Part shown: in pieces, positions 52,868 through 61,396 of the stretch
Layout: every line of letters begins with the position of its first letter
Numbering within the stretch: the first letter of the stretch is position 1
Notes under the pieces: generated by a model
Database searches by the model: none
The model's input: only the letters and a program-made list of their open reading frames with translations
Told to the model about the DNA's origin: nothing
Origin: JAAFKA01 sp044348925
Lineage (GTDB): Bacteria > Bacteroidota > Bacteroidia > Cytophagales > Thermoflexibacteraceae
Direction of reading: 5' to 3'
Length of the DNA: 64,000 nt
Assembly (NCBI GenBank): GCA_044348925.1
Contig: JBIKRY010000001.1
Coordinates: 12,829 to 76,828, forward strand
Position numbers and translations under genes: made by a program

Positions 52868-53479
52868 TTAATTTAGTTTTGTGTGTAATTTGATGATTTG
52901 TTGATGAATTTCAATAACCTGTGGAATAAGTAATTCTGTACCGTTGTTATGGATTACAAAATCAGCTTTTGCTATTTTTTCTTCTTCAGGTAGTTGTTTT
53001 GCCATAATAGCCTCGATTTGTGCTTGATTTCGATGCGTATCTCGTTGCAAAATTCGTTGTATGCGGATATTTTTGTCGGCTGTTACCACAATTATTTTAT
53101 CTAATTCTTGATAGGAATTTGATTCGTACAATAATGCAGCTTCTTTGAGTACATATTTTGTTATATTGTCTTGTTGCAATACCCAGTTTTCAAAATCTTT
53201 TTTCACTGCGGGGTGTACCAAACTTTCTAATTGTTTGGCGGTTTGTGGATTTCCAAAAACTTGTTGCACAAAAAAATCTCTATTTATTTGTTGGTTGGCA
53301 GTGTAAGCCGTTTCACCAAAAGAAGTTTTTATTGCATCTATAAGAGCTAAATCATTGACCATCAAGTATTTAGCCCTTGTATCTGCATCATAAATAGGTA
53401 TCTGTAGGCTTGCAAATATTTTGCAAACAATGCTTTTGCCTACGCCAATGCCGCCTGTAATTCCAATTTTTAACAACAT
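52868..53479 (-). CDS. coaE: Dephospho-CoA kinase
   Basis: This enzyme phosphorylates dephospho-CoA at the 3' hydroxyl, the last step of coenzyme A synthesis. The P-loop is GITGGIGVGKS (about 6-16). PIYDADTRAKYLM contains the CoA-binding motif, and RILQRDTHRNQAQIEAIMAK is the lid region. The 203-residue length is right. It lies 15 bp after the ABC ATPase gene on the same strand, so the two may be co-transcribed, an accidental-looking pair. Confidence 0.95.
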   Translation of the reverse strand: MLLKIGITGGIGVGKSIVCKIFASLQIPIYDADTRAKYLMVNDLALIDAIKTSFGETAYTANQQINRDFFVQQVFGNPQTAKQLESLVHPAVKKDFENWVLQQDNITKYVLKEAALLYESNSYQELDKIIVVTADKNIRIQRILQRDTHRNQAQIEAIMAKQLPEEEKIAKADFVIHNNGTELLIPQVIEIHQQIIKLHTKLN

Positions 53480-53493
53480 AACTTTCTACAAAT

Positions 53494-54393
53494 TTAGGCT
53501 TCATTTACTACCTGCACAAAAATTTCGTGCATACTTGGGATATGTTCATAAAAAGAATGTATGGTAGCTTGCGAACTACTCCACCATAATAAATCATTGC
53601 TTGCAACTTTGTTATTTAGTTGTATTTGGTAACGAATTGTATTTTCAGGCAAAATTTCCTCTTTTAGTAAGCTAAACTCGGCAGGAAAATCTTGTAATTT
53701 TTTGTTAGTTTCTACAAAAAAAGTGTTAGTCTTAAACGAATTTTTTACTTCGGCTTTGCTACCACCCAAAACTTTTTGCGATTTGTTGATTAAAATTAAG
53801 TTATCACACATTTCTTCCACATTGTCCATACGGTGTGTAGAAAAAATAATTGTGCAACCATTTTTGCGAAGTTCCAATATTTCATCTCGAATAATATTAG
53901 AATTTACAGGGTCAAAACCCGAAAAAGGCTCATCTAAAATCAATAATTTTGGTTCGTGAACTACCGTAGCAATAAATTGCACTTTTTGCTGCATTCCTTT
54001 TGACAATTCCTCCACATTTTTATCCCACCAATTCATTAAATCTAATTTTTCAAACCATTTACGAATCCGTAATTTAGATTCTTGATAGGATAAATCTCGC
54101 AACTGTGCCAAATAGAGTAATTGTTCCCCTACTTTCATTTTTTTGTATAAGCCCCTTTCTTCAGGCAAATATCCTATTTGTTTGGCGTGTTTTGCTTGCA
54201 ATTTTTCGCCATCAAAATAAATATTTCCCTCATCTGCCTCTGTAATTTGTGTAATAATACGAATTAGAGAGGTTTTGCCTGCACCATTCGGACCCAACAA
54301 ACCAAAAATAGTTTGTTTTGGCACTTCTACAGACACATTTTGTAAGGCAGTATGTCCTTCATATTTTTTAGTAATATTTTCTGCTTTTAACAT
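53494..54393 (-). CDS. ABC transporter ATP-binding protein (DUF4162 tail)
   Basis: This is the ATPase of an ABC exporter, partner permease unknown. Walker A is GPNGAGKT (34-41), the signature LSKGMQQKVQF, and Walker B plus D-loop LLILDEPFSGFDPVN. The C-terminal ~75 residues look like DUF4162, as in the NatA/YhaQ type. A permease gene is not adjacent in the window, unlike the usual arrangement. The ATG at 54393 starts the conserved MLKAENITKKYEG. The upstream gene is the DEAD helicase, 35 bp away. Confidence 0.9.
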   Translation of the reverse strand: MLKAENITKKYEGHTALQNVSVEVPKQTIFGLLGPNGAGKTSLIRIITQITEADEGNIYFDGEKLQAKHAKQIGYLPEERGLYKKMKVGEQLLYLAQLRDLSYQESKLRIRKWFEKLDLMNWWDKNVEELSKGMQQKVQFIATVVHEPKLLILDEPFSGFDPVNSNIIRDEILELRKNGCTIIFSTHRMDNVEEMCDNLILINKSQKVLGGSKAEVKNSFKTNTFFVETNKKLQDFPAEFSLLKEEILPENTIRYQIQLNNKVASNDLLWWSSSQATIHSFYEHIPSMHEIFVQVVNEA

Positions 54394-54427
54394 AGTTGGG
54401 TAGCTTTTTGGTATCAAAAACTATTTC

Positions 54428-55768
54428 TTAATCATTTTTATTACGATTGTTGGCATAAGAACTTTTCTTTTTGCCACTGTTGCCGCTATATGATTTTGTG
54501 CCAGAACTTTGTCCTTCTTTGTTACCTGTGCGTGCATTACTTGTACTGTTTGTACGTCCATTGCTTGTTCTACTTTCTGTACTGCGATTTTGTCTTGGCT
54601 TTACTTTTGCTTTTTCGGTAAGCTCAAATTTTTTCATTGGAAATGGGTGGTTTTCGATAACAGGCACTTGTTTTCCAATTAATTTTTGAATATCTTTTAG
54701 GTAATCTTTTTCGTCAATATCGCAAAAAGAAAGTGCTACGCCACTGAGTCCTGCACGTCCTGTCCGCCCAATTCGATGTACGTATGTTTCGGGACTATTT
54801 GGAATTTCGTAATTGATTACGTGAGAAAGTTCGTCTATATCTATACCTCTTGCTGCAATATCTGTGGCTATTAATACCCTTATTTCTCTATTTTTAAACT
54901 TGGTAAGGGCATTTTGTCTATGATTTTGCGATTTATTGCCATGAATAGCTTCGGTATAAATGCCTACTTTGGCAAGTTCTTTTACAATTTTATCTGCTCC
55001 GTGTTTGGTTCGTGTAAAAATCAATGCTGATTTTATGCTACGGTCTTTAAGAACATGCACCAACAGTGATTTTTTTTCTGCTGCATCTACAAAATATACG
55101 CCTTGTTTTACGGTATCTGCTGTGGAGGAAACAGGTGCTACTTGTACTTTTTCGGGGCGGAATAGAATTGTATCTGCTAATTTTTGGATAACAGGAGGCA
55201 TCGTTGCCGAAAAAAACAAAGTTTGTCTTTTGCTTGGTATTTTGTAAATAATTTTTTGTACATCATTAATAAAACCCATATCGAGCATACGGTCTGCCTC
55301 ATCAAGTACAAAAATGCTTAACTGTGTTAGATTTACTTGTCCTTGACTCATCAAATCTAACAAACGTCCTGGCGTGGCTATCAAAATATCTACTCCACTT
55401 TTTAGTGCCATTACTTGCGCACCTTGCGACACACCACCAAAAATTACTGTAGATTTTAGTCCCAAATATTTGCCGTAGGTAGCAAAACTTTCGTTAATTT
55501 GAATAGCAAGTTCACGCGTAGGCGTAAGAATTAATGTTTTTATGACACGTCTGTGCTTGTTATTTTGGTTTTCATGGTGCAAAAGTTGCAGAATGGGAAT
55601 GGCAAAAGCTGCGGTTTTTCCTGTGCCTGTCTGTGCGCAACCTAATAAATCTTTGTGTTGGAGAATTATCGGAATAGATTGTTCTTGGATTGGTGTTGGA
55701 TTGGTATAGCCTTCTGCTTGTAGAGCTTTGCGTATAGGTTCTATTACTTGGAGTGTTTCGAATGACAT
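54428..55768 (-). CDS. DEAD-box RNA helicase, RhlE-like
   Basis: This ATP-dependent RNA helicase has all core motifs: GCAQTGTGKTAAF (Walker A at about 45-52), PTRELA, TPGRLLDLM, VLDEADRMLDMG, SATMP, and HRIGRTGRAGLSG. The Q motif is PTPIQEQSIP. A low-complexity tail rich in R, S, N and G (NGRTNSTSNARTGNKEGQSS) follows, as in RhlE. It is often cold-induced in Bacteroidota, but no cold-shock element is visible here. The length is 446 residues. Confidence 0.93.
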   Translation of the reverse strand: MSFETLQVIEPIRKALQAEGYTNPTPIQEQSIPIILQHKDLLGCAQTGTGKTAAFAIPILQLLHHENQNNKHRRVIKTLILTPTRELAIQINESFATYGKYLGLKSTVIFGGVSQGAQVMALKSGVDILIATPGRLLDLMSQGQVNLTQLSIFVLDEADRMLDMGFINDVQKIIYKIPSKRQTLFFSATMPPVIQKLADTILFRPEKVQVAPVSSTADTVKQGVYFVDAAEKKSLLVHVLKDRSIKSALIFTRTKHGADKIVKELAKVGIYTEAIHGNKSQNHRQNALTKFKNREIRVLIATDIAARGIDIDELSHVINYEIPNSPETYVHRIGRTGRAGLSGVALSFCDIDEKDYLKDIQKLIGKQVPVIENHPFPMKKFELTEKAKVKPRQNRSTESRTSNGRTNSTSNARTGNKEGQSSGTKSYSGNSGKKKSSYANNRNKND

Positions 55769-55890
55769 AAGTTTTTTTTAGAGATGTATGATTTATGAAA
55801 TATGATTATTACTTACTACGCCAATTACATTACTTACAATATTTAGGTTTTAAGTTATAAACAATAAATCATAAATCAAAACTAATTTAA

Positions 55891-56505
55891 TTATTTTTTT
55901 GTAGCATTTTTATTTGCTTCGTATCTTTCATTCATACCTTTGACTACGTCTTTGGTAATGTCTAAGGTTTCGTCTGCGGTAAAAAATGTACCACCTTGTG
56001 TGTAATTTAAAATATATTTGAATTTTCCAGCTTTGTTATATTCTTTCAAGTAAGACATTAAAGAATCGTAAAGACGTTTGTTCATTAATTTTTTTTCTTC
56101 CATCAAGCCCATTTTTAATTGGTCTTCGTATGCCATTAATTCGTCACGTTTTTTTAATAATGCTTCTTGTCCTGATTTCATTTCGTTGTTAGACAATAAA
56201 CCTGCTTGTGCCCTACGTTGAAAACTACTCATTTCTTCTTCTAATTTTGCTCCTCGGTTTTGTAATTGTTTGGTAGCACTACCTTCTTTTTCTTCTAAGG
56301 CTTTGCTCATTTCGTCTAACAATTTGTAATTTGTCATTAGAGAATCTGAATTTACGTATGCCACAGGCAAAGCACCTGCATTTACTGCGTCCATTGCTAC
56401 ATTGCTTGCGGCGGTAGCAGGTTTATTGTTGGAGAAATTTAGGAAAAACAAAACAGCAACGCCTACACAAGCTATGCTACTAAGGATAACAGAAAGATTT
56501 TTCAC
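55891..56505 (-). CDS. OmpH/Skp-like periplasmic chaperone
   Basis: This exported protein binds unfolded outer-membrane proteins. It has a hydrophobic N-terminal segment (VILSSIACVGVAVLFFLNF), then AYVNSDSLMTNYKLLDEM, the OmpH hallmark opening, followed by a long charged helical region (EEEMSSFQRRAQAGLLSNNE) that forms the tentacles, and a return strand (YILNYTQGGTFFTADETLDI). GTG at 56505 gives a usual start, VKNLSVILSS; the longer frame to 56559 has an atypical leader. The ATG/GTG choice is uncertain. bamA/lpxD partners are not adjacent. Confidence 0.87.
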   Translation of the reverse strand: MKNLSVILSSIACVGVAVLFFLNFSNNKPATAASNVAMDAVNAGALPVAYVNSDSLMTNYKLLDEMSKALEEKEGSATKQLQNRGAKLEEEMSSFQRRAQAGLLSNNEMKSGQEALLKKRDELMAYEDQLKMGLMEEKKLMNKRLYDSLMSYLKEYNKAGKFKYILNYTQGGTFFTADETLDITKDVVKGMNERYEANKNATKK

Positions 56506-56813
56506 AATTTGGATTAAGTTAAAATGAATAAAAGTTACATATTTTTTAAACAGTTGCAAAGATACGTTCTATTTTGGCACAATTCCAAAAATAGCTTTAG
56601 ATAAGTATCTTTTTTGGTAAAATAAATTTTAGTATTTTGCCAAAAAATCAATAAAGATTGTGATTATCTACTTTAATTTATGGTTTTTAAGTTATTGAAA
56701 ATCAAATAGTTAATTCACTTGCTAAAATAGCTAAATAGTTTTTTACCAAGCTATATAAATTATGGTATTATTTTGGCAATAAAACATAGTAAGTCTTATC
56801 CAACAATATTCCT

Positions 56814-57086
56814 ATGAAAATTATTTTTTTTATCGTATGTAGTTTTTTTTGTTTTGCAAATAGCTTTGCACAAACTCGCGAGGATTTACCATTGTATCAT
56901 AGAGAACAGCAACGCAAACAACAGATTTTGGATTTTTTGACAAAATCTTTGCAAAAATACGAAGGTATGCAAAACAATTATGATTCTGTGCAAAAAATTA
57001 TTTTGCAAGATTCTACCCAAAGATATAATTTACTCCAAAAACCTAAAACTTTACAAATAGGAAGTCGGAAAATGTATAGACAATAA
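56814..57086 (+). CDS. Small exported protein of unknown function
   Basis: The 90-residue protein has a clear signal peptide (MKIIFFIVCSFFCFANSFAQ) and a charged, helical mature part (YHREQQRKQQILDFLTKSLQ, YDSVQKIILQDSTQRYN). No family match. It is upstream of the M1 peptidase gene with a 170 bp gap that contains a palindrome, so it is probably transcribed alone. Confidence 0.6.
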   Translation: MKIIFFIVCSFFCFANSFAQTREDLPLYHREQQRKQQILDFLTKSLQKYEGMQNNYDSVQKIILQDSTQRYNLLQKPKTLQIGSRKMYRQ

Positions 57087-57110
57087 AGAATAGGACATTG
57101 AGGGTAAAGA

Positions 57111-57149
57111 AGGTTTGTAGCATAGACTTCGTTCTGATGCCACAAACCT
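57111..57149. repeat. Imperfect intergenic palindrome
   Basis: AGGTTTGTAGCATAGAC pairs with TTCTGATGCCACAAACCT, imperfectly, between the small exported protein and the M1 peptidase gene. It shares TGTAGCATAGACTT with the palindrome at 39.19 kb. Confidence 0.6.
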
Positions 57150-57256
57150 TTTTACTTTTGAAGGGTTTAGAAATTTTTGTTGCAATTTTAGAAATTTGCT
57201 TGTATTGTAGGCTAACTTTGTCAAAATTTTATTCTTTACCTAAAATCTATTCTCTA

Positions 57257-59149
57257 ATGAAAAATTACCTATTTTTTTTAATTTTGTTATTCTTTGTAGC
57301 TTGTACTACAAAATCAGAACAAAATAATACGCAAAAAACCACAAATGTAATTACCCAAAAAAATATGCAAGTAAAAGATAAACATAGTTTTGCAAAACCC
57401 AACGAAGTGCTAATGAAGCATTTAGATTTGGAGATAGAGGTGGATTTTAAGACCAAAACTATCAAAGGGAAAGCTATTTGTTTGGTACAAAATATTGCAA
57501 AAGTTTCTAAATTATATTTAGATACCAAAGATTTGCAAATAGATAAGGTAGAACTTAGCAATGCACAAGTTACTACGTTTCGGTTGGGAAAAGAAAAGCA
57601 ATTTCTGGGGCAAGCATTGGAAATTGATATTTTTCCAAGTACAGATAGCGTAATTGTATATTATCAAACTTCGCCCAATGCGGAGGCTTTGCAATGGTTG
57701 GCTGCACAACAGACCGAAGGCAAAAAGCAACCTTTTTTATTTACACAATCTCAAGCTATTTTGGCAAGAACTTGGATACCTTGTCAAGACAGTCCAATGA
57801 TTCGATTCACCTATCAGGCAAAGGTAAAAGTTCCCGAAAATTTATTAGCTGTGATGAGTGCCAATAATCCGATAGAAAAAAATGCGAATGGCATTTATTA
57901 TTTTAAGATGGATAAAGCAATTCCTGCTTATTTGTTGGCGTTGGCAGTCGGAGATTTTTCTTTCAAAAATATTGGGAATCGTACAGGTGTATATGCCGAA
58001 ACAAATATGTTGGAAAAAGCAAGCAAAGAATTTGAAGATACTGAAGCAATGTTGGTGGCAGCCGAAAAATTATATGGCAATTACGATTGGGGACGTTATG
58101 ATATGTTGGTAATGCCTGCGAGTTTTCCTTTTGGGGGAATGGAAAATCCAAAATTGACGTTTGCAACGCCTACCATTATCACAGGCGACAAATCTCTGGT
58201 AACTTTGGTAGCACACGAATTGGCACATTCTTGGTCTGGAAACTTAGTTACCAATGCAACATGGGAAGATTTTTGGCTCAATGAAGGGTTTACGGTATTT
58301 TTTGAACGTAGAATTATGGAAAGTTTGTATGGAAAACCATATAGCAATATGCTCGAAATTATAGCCTTGCAAGACCTCAAAGACGAAATACAAGCAATGA
58401 ATTCGGGAGAAGAAACTAAATTAAAATTAGATTTGACCGACAAAAACCCTGATGATGGGGTAACACATATTGCTTACGAAAAAGGGTTTTTCTTTCTTAG
58501 AACCATAGAAGAAGCTGTAGGACGTGCAAAATTTGACGAATTTGTAAAAAAATATTTTCAAGCATATCAATACAAATCCATTACTACTGAAGAATTTATC
58601 CATTATTTAAACAAAAACTTGTTAGACGCACTGCCACAAGCAAAGGCAAAAATACAAGTCGAACAATGGGTATATAGCACAGGGCTACCCGAAAATTATC
58701 CAAAAGTTAGTGCAGACCGTTTTGAATATGTAGATAAATGTACTGCTGCGTGGATAAATGGTAGTGCAGCAACTTTATTTAAGACAGGGAACTGGAGTTC
58801 TTACGAATGGATACGTTTTTTACGCAATTTGCCTACAGATATTAATACAACACAAATGGCGGAATTGGACAAAGTTTTTAATTTTACAAATTCTACGAAT
58901 GCAGAAATTGCAGCCATTTGGTTTCAATTATCGGCAAGTAAGAGTTATGAAAGTGCTTATTTGGCAATGGAAAAATTTTTGTTGCGTATAGGACGAAGAA
59001 AATTTGTTTTACCCATTTATCAAGCCTTACACAACAATAAAGACGCAAAAGCACAAAATTGGGCTACACAAATATATAGAAAAGCCCGTCCTACTTATCA
59101 TTTGATAACGGTAAATAGTTTAGACAAATTACTTGGAGTCGTAAACTAA
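57257..59149 (+). CDS. M1-family aminopeptidase, leukotriene A4 hydrolase-like, lipoprotein
   Basis: This zinc aminopeptidase is anchored by a lipobox (FFLILLFFVACTT). The exopeptidase motif FGGMENPKLTFATP (near residue 293) and the zinc motif VAHELAHSWSGN with the downstream glutamate in NEGFTVFFERR (near 319-345) are intact. The C-terminal helical domain resembles that of leukotriene A4 hydrolase. The length of 631 residues is normal. The ATG at 57257 is chosen because the upstream frame to 57098 overlaps a palindrome. It should release N-terminal residues from peptides in the envelope. Confidence 0.93.
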   Translation: MKNYLFFLILLFFVACTTKSEQNNTQKTTNVITQKNMQVKDKHSFAKPNEVLMKHLDLEIEVDFKTKTIKGKAICLVQNIAKVSKLYLDTKDLQIDKVELSNAQVTTFRLGKEKQFLGQALEIDIFPSTDSVIVYYQTSPNAEALQWLAAQQTEGKKQPFLFTQSQAILARTWIPCQDSPMIRFTYQAKVKVPENLLAVMSANNPIEKNANGIYYFKMDKAIPAYLLALAVGDFSFKNIGNRTGVYAETNMLEKASKEFEDTEAMLVAAEKLYGNYDWGRYDMLVMPASFPFGGMENPKLTFATPTIITGDKSLVTLVAHELAHSWSGNLVTNATWEDFWLNEGFTVFFERRIMESLYGKPYSNMLEIIALQDLKDEIQAMNSGEETKLKLDLTDKNPDDGVTHIAYEKGFFFLRTIEEAVGRAKFDEFVKKYFQAYQYKSITTEEFIHYLNKNLLDALPQAKAKIQVEQWVYSTGLPENYPKVSADRFEYVDKCTAAWINGSAATLFKTGNWSSYEWIRFLRNLPTDINTTQMAELDKVFNFTNSTNAEIAAIWFQLSASKSYESAYLAMEKFLLRIGRRKFVLPIYQALHNNKDAKAQNWATQIYRKARPTYHLITVNSLDKLLGVVN

Positions 59150-59156
59150 AGCAAAA

Positions 59157-59190
59157 AAGGTAGTTAAAGTTTTCTAACTTTAACTACCTT
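59157..59190 (+). terminator. Terminator after the M1 peptidase gene
   Basis: AAGGTAGTTAAAGTT at 59157-59171 pairs with AACTTTAACTACCTT at 59176-59190, followed by TTATTTTA. Confidence 0.75.
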
Positions 59191-59197
59191 TTATTTT

Positions 59198-59285
59198 ATA
59201 CGCTTGTCAAGGTCTTCGACCATTGCCAACGTATAAAATAATTTCTTTTATATGATTAAGGTCTTCGACCATTGCCAACGTATAA
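59198..59285. repeat. Partial, duplicated copy of the 12.2 kb inverted-repeat family
   Basis: ATACGCTTGTCAAGG is followed by TCTTCGACCATTGCCAACGT; the second half AAGGTCTTCGACCATTGCCA repeats again 42 bp later. The words CGCTTGTCAAGGT and TTGCCAACGTA are shared with the 40-nt arms at 12.2 kb. It lies between the M1 peptidase terminator and dnaJ. Confidence 0.75.
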
Positions 59286-59291
59286 ATTATT

Positions 59292-60449
59292 TTATGCTTG
59301 AAAAAAATCTTTCATTTTATCAAAAAAACCTTTTTCATTTTTGTCAGGATTTGGGCTGAAATTTGGAGAAACCTTTAGTTTTTCCAACATAGCTTTTTCA
59401 TCTTTTGTCAATGTTTTTGGAGTCCAAATATTCACGTGAATTAGTTGGTCGCCTGTAGAATAGTTGTTCAAATCTTTTAGACCTTTTCCTTTTAGTCGTA
59501 AAATTTTGCCTCCTTGTGTACCTGCTTCGATAGTAACTTTTACTTTTCCGCCAACGCAAGGCACTTCTACTGTAGTTCCTAAAGCCGCATCTGCAAAACT
59601 GATAAACAATTCATAATGTAAATTGCTACCATCACGTTTCAAATATTGGTCTTCTTGTTCTTCTATAGCAATTAACAAATCTCCTGCCATTCCGTCACGT
59701 CCTGGTCTTTGTGGCATATTTCCTTTGCCTGGCATAGATAGTTGCATACCTTCTGCTACGCCTGCAGGAATTTTTACGGGTATCACTTCTTCTTCGAGGG
59801 TTATACCTTCGCCATGACAGCTACCGCATTTTTCTGTAATTATTTTTCCTTCCCCGTTACAAGTTGGGCAGGTAGCTGCCGACACCATTTGTCCGAGCAT
59901 GGTATTCATTACTCTACGTACTTGTCCAGTGCCACTACAAGTGCCACAGGCTTTGATAGCCCCTACACTTTTTGCACCACTACCATCGCAAGTAACGCAG
60001 GTTATGTGTCGTTTTACCTTAATTTTTTTGTCTGCTCCATTTGCAACTTCTTCTAAAGTCATTTTTAGTTTGATTCGCAAATTTGTACCTTTTCGTACTC
60101 GTTGCCCGCCTCTACCTCTACCAAAAATATCACCAAAAGGGCTATCACCACCAAAAATATCACCAAAAGCAGAGAAAATATCTTCTACATTACCAAAACC
60201 TGCACCATTTCCACCACCATTTCCAGCTACGCCTTGATGTCCATAACGGTCATATCTTGCCTTTTTGTCAGCATTTCCTAAAACATCATACGCTTCGGCA
60301 GCTTCTTTAAACATTTCCTCTGCCTCTTTGTTGCCAGGGTTTTTGTCAGGGTGGTATTGAATAGCTAATTTGCGATAGGCTTTTTTAATTTCCTCTTCGC
60401 TACTATTTTTACCAACGCCTAACACTTCATAGTAATCTCTTTTTGCCAT
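59292..60449 (-). CDS. dnaJ: Chaperone DnaJ (type I)
   Basis: This co-chaperone stimulates the ATPase of DnaK. The J domain has HPD at 33-35. A glycine/phenylalanine-rich linker follows (NGGGNGAGFGNVEDIF, then DSPFGDIFGRGRGGQRV), and then four zinc-binding CxxCxGxG repeats (CVTCDGSG, CGTCSGTG, CPTCNGEG, CGSCHGEG). The substrate-binding C-terminus ends with MKDFFQA. The 385-residue length is normal. It lies downstream of grpE in the same direction (gap 87 bp), the usual order; dnaK is not in the window. Confidence 0.97.
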   Translation of the reverse strand: MAKRDYYEVLGVGKNSSEEEIKKAYRKLAIQYHPDKNPGNKEAEEMFKEAAEAYDVLGNADKKARYDRYGHQGVAGNGGGNGAGFGNVEDIFSAFGDIFGGDSPFGDIFGRGRGGQRVRKGTNLRIKLKMTLEEVANGADKKIKVKRHITCVTCDGSGAKSVGAIKACGTCSGTGQVRRVMNTMLGQMVSAATCPTCNGEGKIITEKCGSCHGEGITLEEEVIPVKIPAGVAEGMQLSMPGKGNMPQRPGRDGMAGDLLIAIEEQEDQYLKRDGSNLHYELFISFADAALGTTVEVPCVGGKVKVTIEAGTQGGKILRLKGKGLKDLNNYSTGDQLIHVNIWTPKTLTKDEKAMLEKLKVSPNFSPNPDKNEKGFFDKMKDFFQA

Positions 60450-60536
60450 AACAGTTTTATATTTTAACTCTATAAAATTATTGCAAAACTATTTTAAAAG
60501 TAATTTTAAAGGTGTTTAACAACAATTTTGTCTTTT

Positions 60537-61073
60537 TTATGCACCAATTACTACTTTTGCAAAACGAATAACTTTTTCGCCCAAATAATAACCTTTTTCT
60601 ACTTCGTCTATTACCTTGCCTTTCATATCTTCGCTTGGGGAAGGTATTTGGGTAATAGCTTCGTGCAATTCACTGTTAAATACTTCGCCTTTGGAAACAA
60701 TAGCCACTAAGCCTTTTTGTTCCAACACTTTTTGCATTTTGTCGTGAATCAAATCTATGCCTACTTTTAGTGCGGTAAGGTCTTGAATGTCTGTATTAAA
60801 ATTTTTGGCAGCCCTTTCAAAATCATCTAATACAGGCAAAATAGCCAACATTAAACTTTCGTTAGCAGTTTTGTGCAACTCAAGTTTTTCTTTGGCAGTA
60901 CGTCTTCTAAAATTTTCCATATCTGCATATAAACGCATATATTTTTCTTTTAGCTCGCCGTTTTCTTGTTTAAGTTTGTCTATATCCTCTTGTTGCGAGG
61001 TATTTGCCTCATTTTCAGGCACTTGCGTAGTATTTTGTTCTTCGCTGGTAATATCTATATGTTTGTCTTCCAT
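60537..61073 (-). CDS. grpE: Nucleotide exchange factor GrpE
   Basis: GrpE releases ADP from DnaK. An acidic N-terminal region (EDKHIDITSEEQNTTQVPEN) is followed by a long coiled coil (KLKQENGELKEKYMRLYADM) and the C-terminal domain with VLEQKGLVAIVSKGEVFN and HEAITQIPSPSEDMKGKVID. The ATG at 61073 is chosen; the longer frame is a leader-like AT-rich extension. The 178-residue length is usual. It is co-transcribed with dnaJ, probably heat-inducible, though I see no CIRCE element. Confidence 0.96.
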   Translation of the reverse strand: MEDKHIDITSEEQNTTQVPENEANTSQQEDIDKLKQENGELKEKYMRLYADMENFRRRTAKEKLELHKTANESLMLAILPVLDDFERAAKNFNTDIQDLTALKVGIDLIHDKMQKVLEQKGLVAIVSKGEVFNSELHEAITQIPSPSEDMKGKVIDEVEKGYYLGEKVIRFAKVVIGA

Positions 61074-61237
61074 AAAAAGTAGTAACTTACGTAGGAATTT
61101 TAAAAAATTTTCTAATAGCACAATCGTATTGTGAATATAATATAAGGTTTTCAATTTATTTGCCAAACCTTTTTTTTATGACATTTTGGCAGATTTATTG
61201 TAAAAAAAGTTTTCTAAGTAGAATTTTTTGGATAGGT

Positions 61238-61396
61238 ATATAAGTAGTACGGAACTCCAGTTCCGTACAAATTGTAGCAACAGAGATTTTTTTATTAAAA
61301 TTTAATTTAAAATATCTGGTTTATTTGGTAAATCATGTACGGAACTGGAGTTCCGTACTACTATGCAATCTAAGTTCCGTACTACTATGCAATACA
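61238..61396. repeat. MITE-like inverted repeat, copy 2
   Basis: The palindrome GTACGGAACT-CC-AGTTCCGTAC at 61247-61268 and its mirror GTACGGAACT-GG-AGTTCCGTAC at 61337-61358 are in opposite orientation. GTAGTACGGAACTCCAGTTC pairs with its complement across the two. The 3' end TACTATGCAATACATTA resembles the end of copy 1 (TACTACGCAATATACATTA). It ends at the stop codon of the glycosidase gene. Confidence 0.8.
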
